Assembly (NCBI GenBank): GCA_016800925.1
Contig: JABCPU010000250.1
Coordinates: forward strand, 1-64,000
DNA length: 64,000 bases
Origin: Suillus spraguei
Taxonomy: Eukaryota > Basidiomycota > Agaricomycetes > Boletales > Suillaceae
Reading direction: 5' to 3'
Shown: positions 53,096-64,000 of the stretch, piece after piece
Layout: every line of letters begins with the position of its first letter
Position numbering within the stretch: position 1 is the first letter of the stretch
Translations under genes and position numbers: made by a program
Notes under the pieces: generated by a model
What the model was told of the DNA's origin: nothing
What the model saw: the letters and a program-made list of their open reading frames with translations, nothing else
Database searches by the model: none

Positions 53096-53961
53096 CAGAA
53101 AAGAGATAAGACTTCAACCCAACCACGATTCATACATATATGAGCATCTGGGAGGGGGGGCATGGAGCGGCCAGTGACTTCCTTACGGACGTTGATCGAT
53201 TCAGATGCCACGTCTGGCAAGTGACAAATAGTATCTCCATCAGAGAAACGGATCAATTTTCCGTGAACAGTGTCCCGGTAGATGGGCTAGTCGGAAACTT
53301 ATGGGATCATGTCATCGGAAGTTTGCCCTTAGTTCTGCTCGTGAGAGCTAGTGGTAATTGTATTTTACAGAGCTGAGATACGTGGAAAAGACTCCTTGGC
53401 GGATGGCCCTTATTCAAATTTATGTGTAGGACCTTTGATAGTAGAACCCATGGGACTGCATCCGGACAAAATTTGAAGCAGAAGACCGTTTCACCCAGGT
53501 TGCCATCTGGACACCGAATGTCAATGTCTCCTTAGCCTTGCGTGGTATGTGCTGGTATGTGGGGATAATTCTATGGTAAGAGGACGTTATATCAAATATG
53601 AGCGAGCCCATCAGTACTTACTTCAAAGCTTCAGTAGAGTGACCAGTCCTTTGTTACTCGTCCGACTCCTGGAAGTTGTGTCACTTGAAGGTACGAGCAA
53701 TTGCTCCTTCAAGCCTATGCAAGTCTGCAAGACCCCGTATGATTTTCGTAAGCTTGGTAAAGGCTCGGTAAAGCTCGGTGAAATCGGCTGATTTATTCTA
53801 GCCAACGATGGAGTCGGCCGGCATTGGGTATCGGAGTCTGAATACCAATGCCTGCTGCTCGCCAATGTGTGTGCCATTCTGCAAGACTACAAGCAAACAC
53901 TGGGACTCATGTGAAGGCAATGGAGTTGCCCTCCTATATGTCTGCATCCCATGGAAGAGCA
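53096..53961. other. Upstream region of the permease gene, no gene seen
   Basis: Short open frames of 60-85 codons exist on both strands but none has a recognisable motif, a good start or splice context. A GGGAGGGGGGG tract lies at about 53150. The stretch probably holds the permease promoter. Confidence 0.4.
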
Positions 53962-54232
53962 TCAGGAAATTCACACATTCCTTGACGTGCCCTTATGCGG
54001 ACTTATTTACACTTAACTGCCTTGGTGAAATTGAATCCACTTGTCCAAAATTTCAATGTGAATGAATTCAGAAAAAAAAAGTTGAGATATATTAATATAC
54101 ATGTTTTATTGTATTTCGCACTCAAAAAATATAAGATATGCCAGGTGAATGATGTGAGAGAGAGCAAACAAGTTTTGAGATAAGTGAGTTAAGCTGATTA
54201 AGCATGTTAAGGAATGTGTGAATTTCCTGATG
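53961..54232. mobile_element. MITE-like inverted-repeat element
   Basis: Inverted repeats of about 28 bases, CATCAGGAAATTCACACATT followed by CCTTRACRTGC, at 53961-53990 and, inverted, at about 54203-54231. Interior AT-rich, about 270 bp in all, no coding. No clear target duplication was found, so the class is open. Confidence 0.5.
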
Positions 54233-54547
54233 AGGGAATTCTCGAGGATGTGGGTCCAATTCCCCTCATATACTAGCCCCTAGGTCCGCCACACCTAAGA
54301 TCATCATCCATTGGACTAGAGCCTCTGATCTCCATCACACTGACACTCTTGTATGGCACCTTGTCACTCATCCATCCAATGCCCATGTACTATTCTATGA
54401 AGGTAAAAAAACAGCAGCTCATAGTAATGAGTGCCCTTCTGGAAAGGACAAGGGGGACATCCATTGAGTCATAGTGAGACTGATATTTGAGAATGACTCA
54501 GAGTATTCGGTGGCATATGCTGAGGAGTCAAAGAAATTTGATGTAGC

Positions 54548-55019
54548 TGTTACAATCATATGTGCCCCTATTCATTTTCCTCTTGTCTTTACCTTGTATA
54601 TTACGTAACATGATCTCAACTCATATGCTCAGCACATCTGTACCATAGTTGCCTTCCTTCTTTGGATACGCACTTACATTCTCACGTCTCTCTCAGTCCG
54701 TGCACACATATTGGCCTATTTAAGCACATTGTATTACACTTGTGTACTTTACTTTAATCTTACTGGGTTTTACCTGGAATATCCTTCGCTTAGGTCTCCA
54801 ACCTAAGTTGTCTGAATTGTCTCTAAGTCTAAGCACTCCTTAGTCTTAGTCTCTATTCAACTGATCATCTTAGAGTTGCAACTCTTTGACTGAACCCTTG
54901 ATCCTACTCAGAATACTTCCTTGTAGTAGTCCTTGTTCTCCTTTGAACGTAGTCGAACCTCCCAGCAGACTGGCTGTGTCTTATCACTGTCACTGGTGAC
55001 ACCATCCCAGTTCGTAATA
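54548..55019 (+). repeat. Solo LTR-B
   Basis: 472 bp, TGTTACAATCATATG ... TTCGTAATA (last CA mutated to TA), exact duplication GTAGC (54543-54547, 55020-55024). Confidence 0.93.
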
Positions 55020-55321
55020 GTAGCAGTGGGCAACTGTTAAGACCATACTCAAAGGGTAATGGATCTGAAGGGCTTTGGCCTCAATTCGTACACTGTGCCC
55101 CTTTGTCATATACCATACATTCAGGTCCAGAACAGATCCGATCCAGGGACATCCGGACACCCAATACATACATCCTAGTCCACCCATCTAATCCAGTTCA
55201 CATATCTGATCCACCCATCCACTCCAATCCATATCCAATCCATATCCAATCTATGTGCATATCCGACTCAGTCCATCCATCCAATCTGATCCATATCTGA
55301 CCCAGTCCATATCTGATCCAT

Positions 55322-56539
55322 TGTTATGGTCATAGGTGCCCCTATTCATTTTCTCCTTTACTTTGGACATTATGAAACTCTGACTCATATGCTCAATGCA
55401 TCTGTACCATAGTTGCCTTCCTTCTTTGGATACGCACTTACATTCTCACACCTCTCTTGGTCCGTGCGCACATATTGACCTATTTAAGCACGATGTATTA
55501 CAATTGTATACCTTACTTTAATCTTACTGGGTTTTACCTGGAACATCCTTCGCTTAGGTCTCCAACCTAAGTCGTCTTGAATTGTCTCTAAGTCTAAGCA
55601 CTCCTTAGTCTTAGTCTCTATTCTTGTAGAACCTCTTAGACTTGTCTTTGAGGCCGAACCCTTGATTGTACTCGGAACGCGTTCCTTGTACTTTCACCTT
55701 GTCCTCTTCTGGACATTGTAGAACTTCCCAGCAGACTGTCAGTGTCTTTTCACTGTCGCTGGTGACGCCACCTGTTAAGACCGTACTCAAGGGGAGAGAG
55801 ATCTGAAGGGCTTTGGCCTTAGTTCGTGCACTGTGCCCCTTTCTTGAGTAATGCCCCTTATTTCAGGGAGGAGTTTATTCGTCCGAAGACCCGGAAGGAG
55901 TTGCGTGACGGATCCGGGTGTCCAAAGGTTGTTCAGAACATAAGAAGAGGACAGAGATTAAGGCTAGCTTCGGAACGAGTTCCTACATAACTAGAAACTA
56001 ATGGAGGTAGACTATCCGAAGATAGAGTCGGAGATATAGACTATAGGAATCAATCCTAAGTCTCGGAGGGTGACTTAAAGCGGAGAGTGGCTTAAGTCCG
56101 GAGGAAACAGAATGAGTAGAATCTAAGATGATATTCGAACTAAGGTTCTACGGAGATTTACAAGTGGTTTATATACTGTAAGTATCTAAGATAGATAATC
56201 AGCAAGTCCAGGACCGAGGGCTATGTACGAAGTGTAATGGAAGTCTATTAGTTAATACACAGCGGATCAGTAAGCATGAATCAAAAATGAACACAGGAAA
56301 CGGATCAGTAACACAGGACGGAAATATAAACAGCCGGAATACCGGAAACAGGAGGAATGACGAAAGGAGATAGACGCAGATATACACAAGGGAGTTAAGG
56401 TGCGAGAAGTGAGTACATTCGGATGGGTGGTCCGGACAGGATCTGTGGACTGGATGGATATGGAATAGATCGGATCTGATCGGATATGATTGGATCTGAG
56501 ATTAGAAGTATGGTTTATGACACCACCCCAGTCGTAACA
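55322..56539 (+). repeat. LTR-B inside LTR-E, split by LTR-A
   Basis: Starts TGTTATGGTCATAGG, ends AGTCGTAACA; exact duplication TCCAT (55317-55321, 56540-56544). The LTR-A 55772-56522 sits in it. Confidence 0.93.
55772..56522 (-). repeat. Solo LTR-A, innermost layer
   Basis: 751 bp, TGTTAAGACCG ... GGTTTATGACA, exact duplication CCACC (55767-55771, 56523-56527). Confidence 0.94.
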
Positions 56540-59395
56540 TCCATGGCCATATCTGATCCATGTCCATATCCAATCCATGTCTATATCCAATCCAAGTTCA
56601 TATCCAAACTATTCCCATGCACCTGTGCATTACCCCTTTTAGTATATATCTGTGTCTCTGGCTCTTTGTTATCTCTGCCTCCGTCTTTATAAGTTATTTT
56701 GTACAAGTTTCATCTCCGAGTTCATAGCCTTATGTTCCGTTGTACTTACTAATGTGTTTCTGCATGCTTCAGGCATAGCCTTTGGACTATGCTTACTTAC
56801 CTTACAGCATGCTACCTACAGTACATAACATTGTAGTACAACTCCTGCAGACTTCAGTCTGATCATTACTTTCCTACTTCTGTATATTCCTTTGATTACT
56901 CTGTATCCTGTTATCATGTCTATATAACTCCATTTCTGTTCTTATACTTGGGCTCTGGCCCTTGTAAGCTTCTGACTCAGGCCAATGGGGTCATTCCCTA
57001 GGCTGGAGCCTTGATCCTATATCTTGTAACCTTTTTGGACTTCGTCTATTTCCTGTCTATCATCTGTTTCACCTCTAACTCTACCTTTAGTAGTCTTATC
57101 CTGTCTGTTTCTATTCCGGACCTTATCTGGAGTAGTCTATACTATCTCTACACTATATCTGGACCTACTCCTCTCTAGTAGTCAACACTTCCCTTAAGAT
57201 CCACAGAGCTATGCTCATCCAATCATCCAATCTGCTCCTCTGCTCTTCCGCTCTTCTGACCTCCGGACCTTCTGACCTCTAGACCTCTGGATCTATCCTA
57301 TCCTATCCTATCCTATCCTCCGACATCTGTGGATTATTTTTCCCTCCAGAGCTTTGCTCCTATCCTGCCCTGGACTTTGTCCAGCGGTCCGTCTTTCATC
57401 CATTCTACTTGGGACTTGTTCCAGTAGTCTTACTATTACTCCCTACCCTCCGGATATAGTTCTGGCGCGTTCTGGCGCTCATCCAGAAGTCCTTCAGAGC
57501 TCTATTGAGCTATCCTGTCCTGTCTTAGAGTTCATCCAGACTCCATCCAGACTTCACCAGAACTTCCCCTTGGACTTCATCCAAAATTAAGGGCACATAC
57601 TCAGATAAGGGGCACAGCGCATGAGCTGAGGCCAAGCCCCTTTGACTTTCTGACCCTCTGGTACAACCCCATGTAAAGTCAGGACTTCTTAGTAGCCCTC
57701 AGTTTTGCATGGTTGTAACACCCTTTCCCGAGTATTGCCCCTTATTTTGGAAGAAAGATATATGTCTGAAGGTCTGAAGGTAGATGCATGTTGGATCTGG
57801 ATGTTCAAAGGTAATGGATATGTCATGTCTGAAGAATATCCGGAACGTAGGAGTGGAACAAGGTATAAGCTAGTATCAGACAGAGTCCTAACTAGAAACT
57901 AACAGAAGTAGACTACCCAAAGGTAGAGTCATAGACTATAGGAATTAATCCTAAGTCTCAGAGTATGACTAGAGTCAGAAGGAACTCAAGTCCAGAGGAA
58001 CAGAATGAGCAGAATCTAAGATGATATTCAAACTAAGGTTCTATGGATATTCACAAGTGGTTTATATACTGTAGGTAACTGGCATGAATAATCAACGAGT
58101 CCGGGATTGAGGGCTATGTACAAAGTATAATGGAAGTCTATTAGTAAAAGCACAGCGGATCAGTAAGCATGAGTCAGAAATGAAACATAGGTAATGGATC
58201 AATAAGCAGGACAGAAATATACATGGCTAAAATACCATAGATAGGAGGAATACTGAAAGGAGATAGATGCAGATGTTCACAGTGGAGTTAGAGTGCGACA
58301 AGTAGGTCCCATGGTATGACCAGCTTCATCTTTCCTCTTCTCCAATCCCACCTTCAGTGCCAAAATATTTATGTCCCAACTGGGAGTCAATCATGCCACT
58401 GATTTCTACACCCTGGTTTGTCCACATGGAGGGCCAATGCCTCTGCCCACCAAGATACTGCTGACTGTTGGCTCTTTCCCCAAAACCGTCAGCTCTAGCA
58501 TGAGGGGGAGTTCCTCCTTTGCAGGCCTGCAGCATCTTCAGCTGAGCAAGACATCCTGATGAGCAGTTCTCATCAGCAGCAGCAACCACAGTCATCCACT
58601 CCTGATCCATTCCCAGTACTGCAAGTCCCTTCTCACTCTCACCCTCACACACATTGCAGCCATGCCATCCCCTCCCTTCATACCATCCTGACCCTCCTTA
58701 CTATGCTGGCGCTGACATCAATGATCCAGATGGCAACCTTATGATGATCCTGATGTCAATGACTAAGGCCCTCTCTTTACCTCCCTTGGCAATGTGCTGG
58801 ACACATTGGGAGGGGATGTTGATATGTATGACAATGATGGCAGAATGGAGTTCAACTCCTCCCATTGCTGTGTCATCAATATTGATAGTTCCCCCAAAGT
58901 GGTGGGACACAAGTGCCAGTATGCTGCTTCACTGTCTCCTCCTCTATCTGAACCAAACTTGTTCATTCTCCTCTGGAAACCACAGACACCTGCACACCAC
59001 AGTCATGCAGCATTTGGCACCTCTAGCACTATCTGGTCTGGTGGCCAAGCACTGTGCAGACCTTCCTTGCTTGCCTCATCTTCGGGAATATCATGCAGCC
59101 TCTTTACTCCCTCATTGATGCCATCCTCATACCCTACCCACCATCCAACTATCACATTCACTGACAGCATCACAGACTTCACTTTTGGCCAAGCCACAGA
59201 GCTCAATGAGCTCGAGGAAGAAGAGAATGTCAGTGGTGGACATGCAAGAATGCATTACCATGGTGAATGACAACATTCAGAGCATGTGAAGTGACATGTC
59301 TGAGTGCCAACAATCAAAGAATAAGCACTACACCATCAAGATGGACTACCAGATGATGAAGAAGGAGTTACAGTGGCATGGTGAGTCCCACTCAC

Positions 59396-60143
59396 TGTTA
59401 AGACTGTACTCAAAGGGTGAAAGATCTGAAGGGCTTTGGCCTCAGTTCGTGCACTGTGCCCCTTTCCCGAGTAATGCTCCTTATTTCAGAGAGGAGGTAC
59501 ACGTCTGAAGATCCAGAAGGAGTTGCATGACGGATCTGGACATTTGAAGGTATCGGATATGGTACGTCCAAAGGTTATCCGGAGCATAGGGATGGAATGA
59601 GGATTAAGGCTAGCTTTGGAATGGGTTCCTAACTAGAAACTGACAGAGGTGGACTATCCGAAGATAGAGTCAGAGATATAGACTAAAGGAATCAATCCCA
59701 AGTCTTGGAAGATGACTTAGAGCGGAAAGTGACTCAAGTCTGGGGACACAGAATGAGTAGAATCTAAGATGATATTCAAACTAAGGTTTTATGGAGATCT
59801 ACAAGTGGTTTATATACTGTAAGTATCTAATATGGATAATCAACAAGTCCGGGACCGAGGGCTATGTATGAAGTGTAATGGAAGTCTATTAGTTAATGCG
59901 CAGCAGATCAGTAAGCATAATCAGAAATGAAACACAGGTAATGGATCAGTGACACAGGATGGAAGTATACACAGCCGGAGTACCAGAAACAGAAGGAGTG
60001 ATGAAAGGAGATAGACACAAATATACACAAGGGAGTTAGAGTGCAAGAAGTGAGCACATTCGGATGGGCGATCCGGACAGGATCTGTGGACTGGACGGAA
60101 ATAGAATCGATTGGATCTGAGATCAGAAGTATGGTATATGACA
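59396..60143 (-). repeat. Solo LTR-A in the Harbinger accessory gene
   Basis: 748 bp, TGTTAAGACTG ... GGTATATGACA, exact duplication CTCAC (59391-59395, 60144-60148). Confidence 0.94.
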
Positions 60144-60488
60144 CTCACATGAGGTCCTGCTCTTGTCTACTGCACACCTCCATGAGCAGGAGGCAAAGGA
60201 AAAGGAGGCTGAGACCTGACATCTCAAGATCCAATATGAGACTGTGATGCATGGTGTGGGTAGGAGTGTTGCTGGTCCCTTGTCCTCATCGTCAGGCTAA
60301 TTTTATGTCACATATTTTTGTCCTTGTTGTCATGTCAATTTTAGCATCTCATAGTTACTTTGCTGCTTGATTCTGATAGATACATTTTACATACATTTCT
60401 TGAAACTCTTGTAGTAGTACATGTACCTTCTGATTGCCAATGTAGTTCTGGTTTTTTGAAGCTACCCTTCTCTATGTTCAGCTCTTGA

Positions 60489-61620
60489 TTAAGGACTGTC
60501 AAAAAGTTGATTCATCCTCAAATGAGAAGCTTGCCCTGGAGTACCCTCATATGATCTGTCACCCACAACATCATCTCCATCAGGCTCTTGAATCTCTTGA
60601 GCTGCAAATTCCCTGGCCTCCCTTTCAGCCCACCTCTGAGAACAGAAGAATTTTGGATTCTGCTTGTGATGGTGAGCTTTGAACCTGATGATCATGTTGT
60701 GCAAGATGATGCAGCATATAATCCAATGGACAGCTATCTGAAGCTCTCTTTCTGTGTGAATATTGAGACAAAGCTCTTGGAGGGATTGAAACCACTTAAG
60801 AGCAGCAAATGCATGCTCAACATGTACAGGAACCTGAATAAAAATACAAATAAAAATAAAAATCAGCAACCTATCAGAATAAATAAATAAAATCAGCTCA
60901 CTGTGGAAAGATGATAATCAAAGGTCTTTTGATCCTTTGTCAGCCTTCCATTGTGGGGCTTCTTGAAAGGGACTATGCACCACTTCTCAAGTGGGTATGC
61001 ACTGTCAGCCCAAACCCAATGGCCATCTGGTAAAAGAGCATCATGCTGCTCATAGAGACGAGATGATCAGAAAGCATAGGCATCATAGACACTTCCAGGA
61101 TAACCAAGAGCATAATCAACAATAACAAGGTTGTGAGGCATGACAATTGCCTAAAAATATTTAATTTTTGACCATGAAGGGAGGGGGGGAATTATCTGAT
61201 AGCCAAGAGCATAGTTTGATTTTCTGTCATAAAATGTTTCACTGAAATGAGCAGGTTTGGCATAAAGGTTAACTGTACTGCCATCAACAGCTAGAATGCC
61301 ATTGTGCCACTCAGGACAGGTTTTGGACCCTGCAAATTCTCAGCATCTTCTGAATCAGGATGTGGGAAGCTGACAAAATTCTCATGCTGGTCAAGCAGTG
61401 TGATCATTACATGATTAGTGCAATTCACAACAGACCCAACACTTATACATGCCCATTGGGCAACATCCTGGAGAGAAATTGCATTTCCATAGTGGCCAGC
61501 ACGATTGAGGAAGATAGCAAGCTGAATGGAGATAGGGAGCTGGGAATTGTTGGATTGGCTGTGAAAGATATGGCAATCAGAAATTTGATCGAGGATATTA
61601 TCAAAAATAATAGGGTCCAC
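60489..61620 (-). pseudogene. PIF/Harbinger transposase (DDE_Tnp_4 type)
   Basis: On the minus strand: FDNILDQISDCHIFHSQSNN and QLAIFLNRAGHYGNAISLQD (amino domain), GILAVDGSTVNLYAKP with the first catalytic Asp, DYALGYPGSVYDAYAF with the second, WADSAYPLEKW, then VPVHVEHAFAALKWFQSLQE with the catalytic Glu and HWIICCIILHNMIIRF near the end. All three DDE positions are visible, but there are frameshifts (about 61300), stops (about 61085, 61155) and probable small introns (about 60850-60900 and around 61150). Ends near 60489. Known: Harbinger transposases cut and paste with a 3 bp TWA duplication; the ends of this copy were not found. Confidence 0.88.
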
Positions 61621-61651
61621 ATGTAGCTTCTGCTGGAATAAATAGGGGCAG

Positions 61652-62096
61652 TGTTATGAACTGGGGTGGCATCACCAACAATAGTGAGAAGACACTTGTT
61701 GGTTGCTGGGAAGTTCTATGATGTTCACAAGAGAACAAGGTGATTGACTAAGGAATGCGTTCTTTAGACAATCAAGGGTTCTGAGTATAAGACTAAGACT
61801 AAGGAGTGCTTAGACTTAGAGACGATTCAGATAACTAAGGATTGGAGGTCCTTAGCAAAGGATATTCCAGGTAAAACCCAGTAAGATTGAAGTGGGGAAT
61901 ACAAATGTAATACACTGTGCTTATATGTGTGCACAGACCATGTGACTGTGGGAATGTAACTGTGTATCCCAATAAGGAAGGCATTATGTAATACAGACAT
62001 GTTGAGATGTATGAGTCATGAGTCAGGGGTTTAGCATACGCATATGCTAAACCAATCAAGAAACAGAATTGAATAGGGGTACATACAATTGTAACA
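61652..62096 (-). repeat. 3' LTR-B of element I
   Basis: 445 bp and the most diverged LTR-B here (TGTTATGAACTGGGGTGG ... CAATTGTAACA). The inverted purine tract ATTACCCCCTTGTT follows at 62097, so it is the 3' LTR of a minus-strand element. Confidence 0.9.
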
Positions 62097-62277
62097 TTAC
62101 CCCCTTGTTAAGCATAAAGTCACCAACTTTACTCATCTCAGTTGTCATCATAGACGAGATCATAGTCATCATAGTTAGTGACATCTTCATCAGCAGCACT
62201 ACCACCTAACATGTAAGCAGCCTCCTCTGTAGCTATCATCTGTGCTCGATGACCTTCTTTTCATCTATGGCAGTTAA

Positions 62278-63519
62278 TGTTACAAATGTGCCCCTATTCA
62301 TTTTCCTTTTGTCTTTACTTTGTATATTATGTCACATACTTCTTGACTCATACGATCAATGTGTCTGCACTATAGTTGCCTTCCTTCTTAGGATACGCAC
62401 TTACATTCTCACGTCTCTCTTAGTCTGTGCGCATATATTGGCTTATTTAAGCACACTGTATTACACTTGTGTACTTCACTGTAATCTTACTGGGTTTTAC
62501 CTGGAATATCCTTTGCTTAGGCCTCCAACCTAAGTCGTCTGAATCATTTCTAAGTCTCAGCACTCCTTAGCCTTGGTCATTATTCTTGATCGTCTTTGAG
62601 TCACGACTGTCATATACCATACTTCTAATCTCAGATCCAACCATATCCGATAAGATCCGATTGATTCCATATCCGTCTGGTCCACAGATCCTGTCTGGAC
62701 CACCCATCCAAATGTGCTCACTTCTTGCACCTTAACTCCCTTGTGTATATCAGTGTCTATCTCCTTTCATCATTCCTCCTGTTTCCGGTATTCCGGCTGT
62801 GTATATTTCCGTCCTACATCACTGATCCGTTACCTGTGTTCATTTCCAATTCATGCTTACTGATCCGCTGTGCATTAACTAATAGACTTCCATTACACTT
62901 CGTACATAGCCCTCGGTCCCAGACTTGTTGATTATCCGTCTTAGATACTTACAGTATATAAACCACTTGTAGATCTCCGTAGAACCTTAGTTCGAATATC
63001 ATCTTAGATTCTGCTCATTCTGCTTCCTCCAGACTTAAGCCACTTTCTGCTCTAAGTCATCTTCCGAGACTGGGATTGATTCCTATAGTCTATATCTCCG
63101 ACTCTATCTTCGGATAGTTTATCTCTGCTAGTTTCTAGTTAGGAATTCGTTCTGAAGCTAGTCTTAATCTTCGTTCTATTCCTATATTCTGGATAACCTT
63201 CGGACGTATCATATCCGATACCCTCGGACGTCTGGACCCGTCACGCAACTCCTTCCGGATCTTCGTACGTATAACTTCTCCCTGAAATAAGGTACATTAC
63301 TCGGGAAAGGGGCACAGTGCATGAACTGAGGCCAAAGCCCTTTGGATCTCTCTACCTTTGAGTACAGTCTTAACAGCGACTCTTAGACTTAAACCCTGTT
63401 TGTACTTGGAATCCTCCATGTACCCATCGTCCTCATTCTCTTCTGAATGTAGTAGAACTTCCCAGCAGACTGGCTGTGTCTTTTCACTGTCACTGGTGAC
63501 GCCATCCCAGTTCATAACA
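62278..63519 (+). repeat. Solo LTR-B split by LTR-A, inside element I
   Basis: LTR-B halves 62278-62607 and 63381-63519, TGTTACAAATG ... GTTCATAACA, exact duplication GTTAA (62273-62277, 63520-63524). Confidence 0.93.
62608..63375 (+). repeat. Solo LTR-A inside LTR-B
   Basis: 768 bp forward, TGTCATATACC ... CAGTCTTAACA; flanks ACGAC and GCGAC, one transition apart, a decayed 5 bp duplication. It has the perfect AGTTCGAATAT transcript-start motif. Confidence 0.92.
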
Positions 63520-64000
63520 GTTAATGAGGTATTGGTCCCACTTATGAAGTGCATCATATAAGCCGTCATCTTTCCAAGTGAGAGTGAATGGTGAGTCACC
63601 GAGCCACTGGGGGCAGTAGATGGATAAGTGAGTGGGAGCCCAGTACTCACAAATCTGACATTGATAGTCAGGGCAATTCTTCTGCTGGTGTCTGTAGTTC
63701 CCACAGACATGACATTTCATGTTTTTGTCTGAGTTAGAAGTTGATGCACAGAGTGGTGAGGGTGAAATGACAGGGGAAGGGCTAGCAGAGCATGCCCATT
63801 TCTTTCCTTTATTATGCATCATGCACTTAAGGGCAATACAATTTTCACGCCTAAGGTTCCTTTGTTGCGCAGGGGTGAGGGTGTATGCTGAGGCAGGGAG
63901 GTCAGGTGTATCTGGACGTTCAGCAGCTATGCTGAGTTCATCTGGAGAAGACAGAGATGTTACTCCAAAAGCTTCGACAGGGATTAAAGCAGTAGGATCT

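Larger units (their letters stand above)
55104..57720 (+). repeat. LTR-E, forward, containing LTR-B and LTR-A
   Basis: Starts TGTCATATACCATAC and ends CATGGTTGTAACA; exact duplication CCCTT (55099-55103, 57721-57725). Without the LTR-B insertion it is about 1.39 kb, shorter than the other copy mainly because the minisatellite is reduced. A TATCC pentanucleotide run is at about 57295-57318. Confidence 0.92.
55035..58305 (-). repeat. LTR-A split by LTR-E; far end missing
   Basis: Inverted LTR-A starts TGTTAAGACC at 55035, is interrupted at 55104 by LTR-E, and continues from 57721 to about 58305, where similarity ends before the expected GGTATATGACA. No target duplication is recoverable. Confidence 0.85.
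54262..60250 (+). pseudogene. PIF/Harbinger accessory protein gene, shredded by LTR insertions
   Basis: Segments 54262-54547, 55020-55034, about 58306-59395 and 60149-60250 together resemble the DNA-binding accessory ORF of fungal Harbinger elements: IIIHWTRASDLHHTDTLVWHL, NDSEYSVAYAEESKKFDVAV, later acidic EFNSSHCCVINIDSS and NELEEEENVSGGHARM, and a final LHEQEAKEKEAE-type helix. Stops and shifts are frequent. Convergent with the transposase at 60489-61620, which fits a Harbinger layout. The assignment of this ORF is weaker than that of the transposase. Confidence 0.55.
62110..64000 (-). pseudogene. Element I ORF3 (partial), split by LTR-B/LTR-A
   Basis: Acidic tail and DEDVTNYDDYD region at 62110-62277; then, after the nested LTRs, 63520-64000 with FTLTWKDDGLYDALHKWDQY, knuckles CHVCGNYRHQQKNC (Tyr where Gly usually stands before Arg-His) and CQICEYWAPTHLSIYC, and the basic patch NKGKKWACSASP. 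It is the fourth copy of the LTR-B ORF3 and continues beyond the window. Confidence 0.85.

Noticed and set aside
53549..53877. Overlapping 80-84 codon frames upstream of the permease
   Set aside because: Both strands open by chance in the same stretch; no motif, no splice signals in frame.
54548..55019. Possible tRNA genes in and near LTRs, looked for because of the PBS question
   Set aside because: No cloverleaf with B box GGTTCRANNCC-like sequence could be supported anywhere in the window.
58326..58652. 108-codon minus-strand frame
   Set aside because: It is antisense to the Harbinger accessory ORF remnants, without motif or splice support.
62725..62931. Recurring 62-68 codon hydrophobic frame (YICVYLLSSFLLFPVFRL) in at least six LTR-A copies
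   Set aside because: It starts at GTG rather than ATG and lies in U3 upstream of the TATA box; retention is explained by high DNA similarity between copies.

Overview
The window looks like a repeat-rich intergenic block of a basidiomycete (Agaricomycete-type) nuclear genome. The support is short introns of about 48-55 bp with GT...AG ends and CTRAY branch sites, fungal host genes (a HAP2/NF-YA subunit, a Tho1-like SAP protein, an Mdm35-like twin CX9C protein, a yeast-type amino-acid permease), and chromodomain-bearing Ty3/gypsy elements with fungal Tc1/mariner and PIF/Harbinger remnants. This is inferred from gene structure and family resemblance; no species is claimed.

Layout. 1-15.5 kb: an old minus-strand Ty3/gypsy copy (called H) is split by a palindromic LTR-A pair (3029-4271) and by an 8.28 kb plus-strand LTR-B element (D, 5319-13598, target duplication GTGTC); rearranged fragments lie to the left. 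15.5-40.4 kb: an LTR-A element (E, 15509-40438, duplication GAGTC) is expanded to about 25 kb by two minus-strand LTR-B elements (F, 19370-26858, GTTAT; G, 30264-38645, GATCT), a 610 bp TG...CA insertion (18124-18733) and a solo LTR-A; G itself holds another LTR-A. 40.4-43.8 kb: LTR-C-like piece > LTR-A > LTR-E > LTR-B, with a 17 bp minisatellite inside LTR-E. 44.9-45.8 kb: a Tc1/mariner deletion derivative. 46.2-53.1 kb: a compact host-gene island. 54.2-61.6 kb: a degraded PIF/Harbinger transposon into which LTRs were inserted up to five layers deep. 61.6-64 kb: the 3' end of another LTR-B element (I) that runs off the window.

The LTR-B elements carry gag, pol (protease, RT, RNase H, integrase, chromodomain) in the -1 frame, and an additional third ORF after the integrase that encodes a helical, basic, double-zinc-knuckle protein. 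The LTR-A element E instead carries, between pol and its 3' LTR, an antisense, intron-containing gene with a Zn2Cys6-like cysteine pattern. Both LTR families show the Tf1/sushi hallmark of self-priming: 11 nt at the predicted transcript 5' end, starting at nucleotide 35 counted from the first base of the TATA box, are complementary to the primer-binding site just inside the 5' LTR. Almost all element proteins are broken, but F gag, G ORF3 and the E antisense gene (apart from the G insertion) are open.

Host genes: a basic nuclear-looking hypothetical protein, HAP2 and THO1 sharing a 106 bp divergent promoter, MDM35 convergent with THO1, a five-exon small hypothetical gene, and a ten-exon amino-acid permease with a 6-nt micro-exon. 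All coordinates, introns and repeats were read by eye; similarity calls rest on family motifs, not on database searches.
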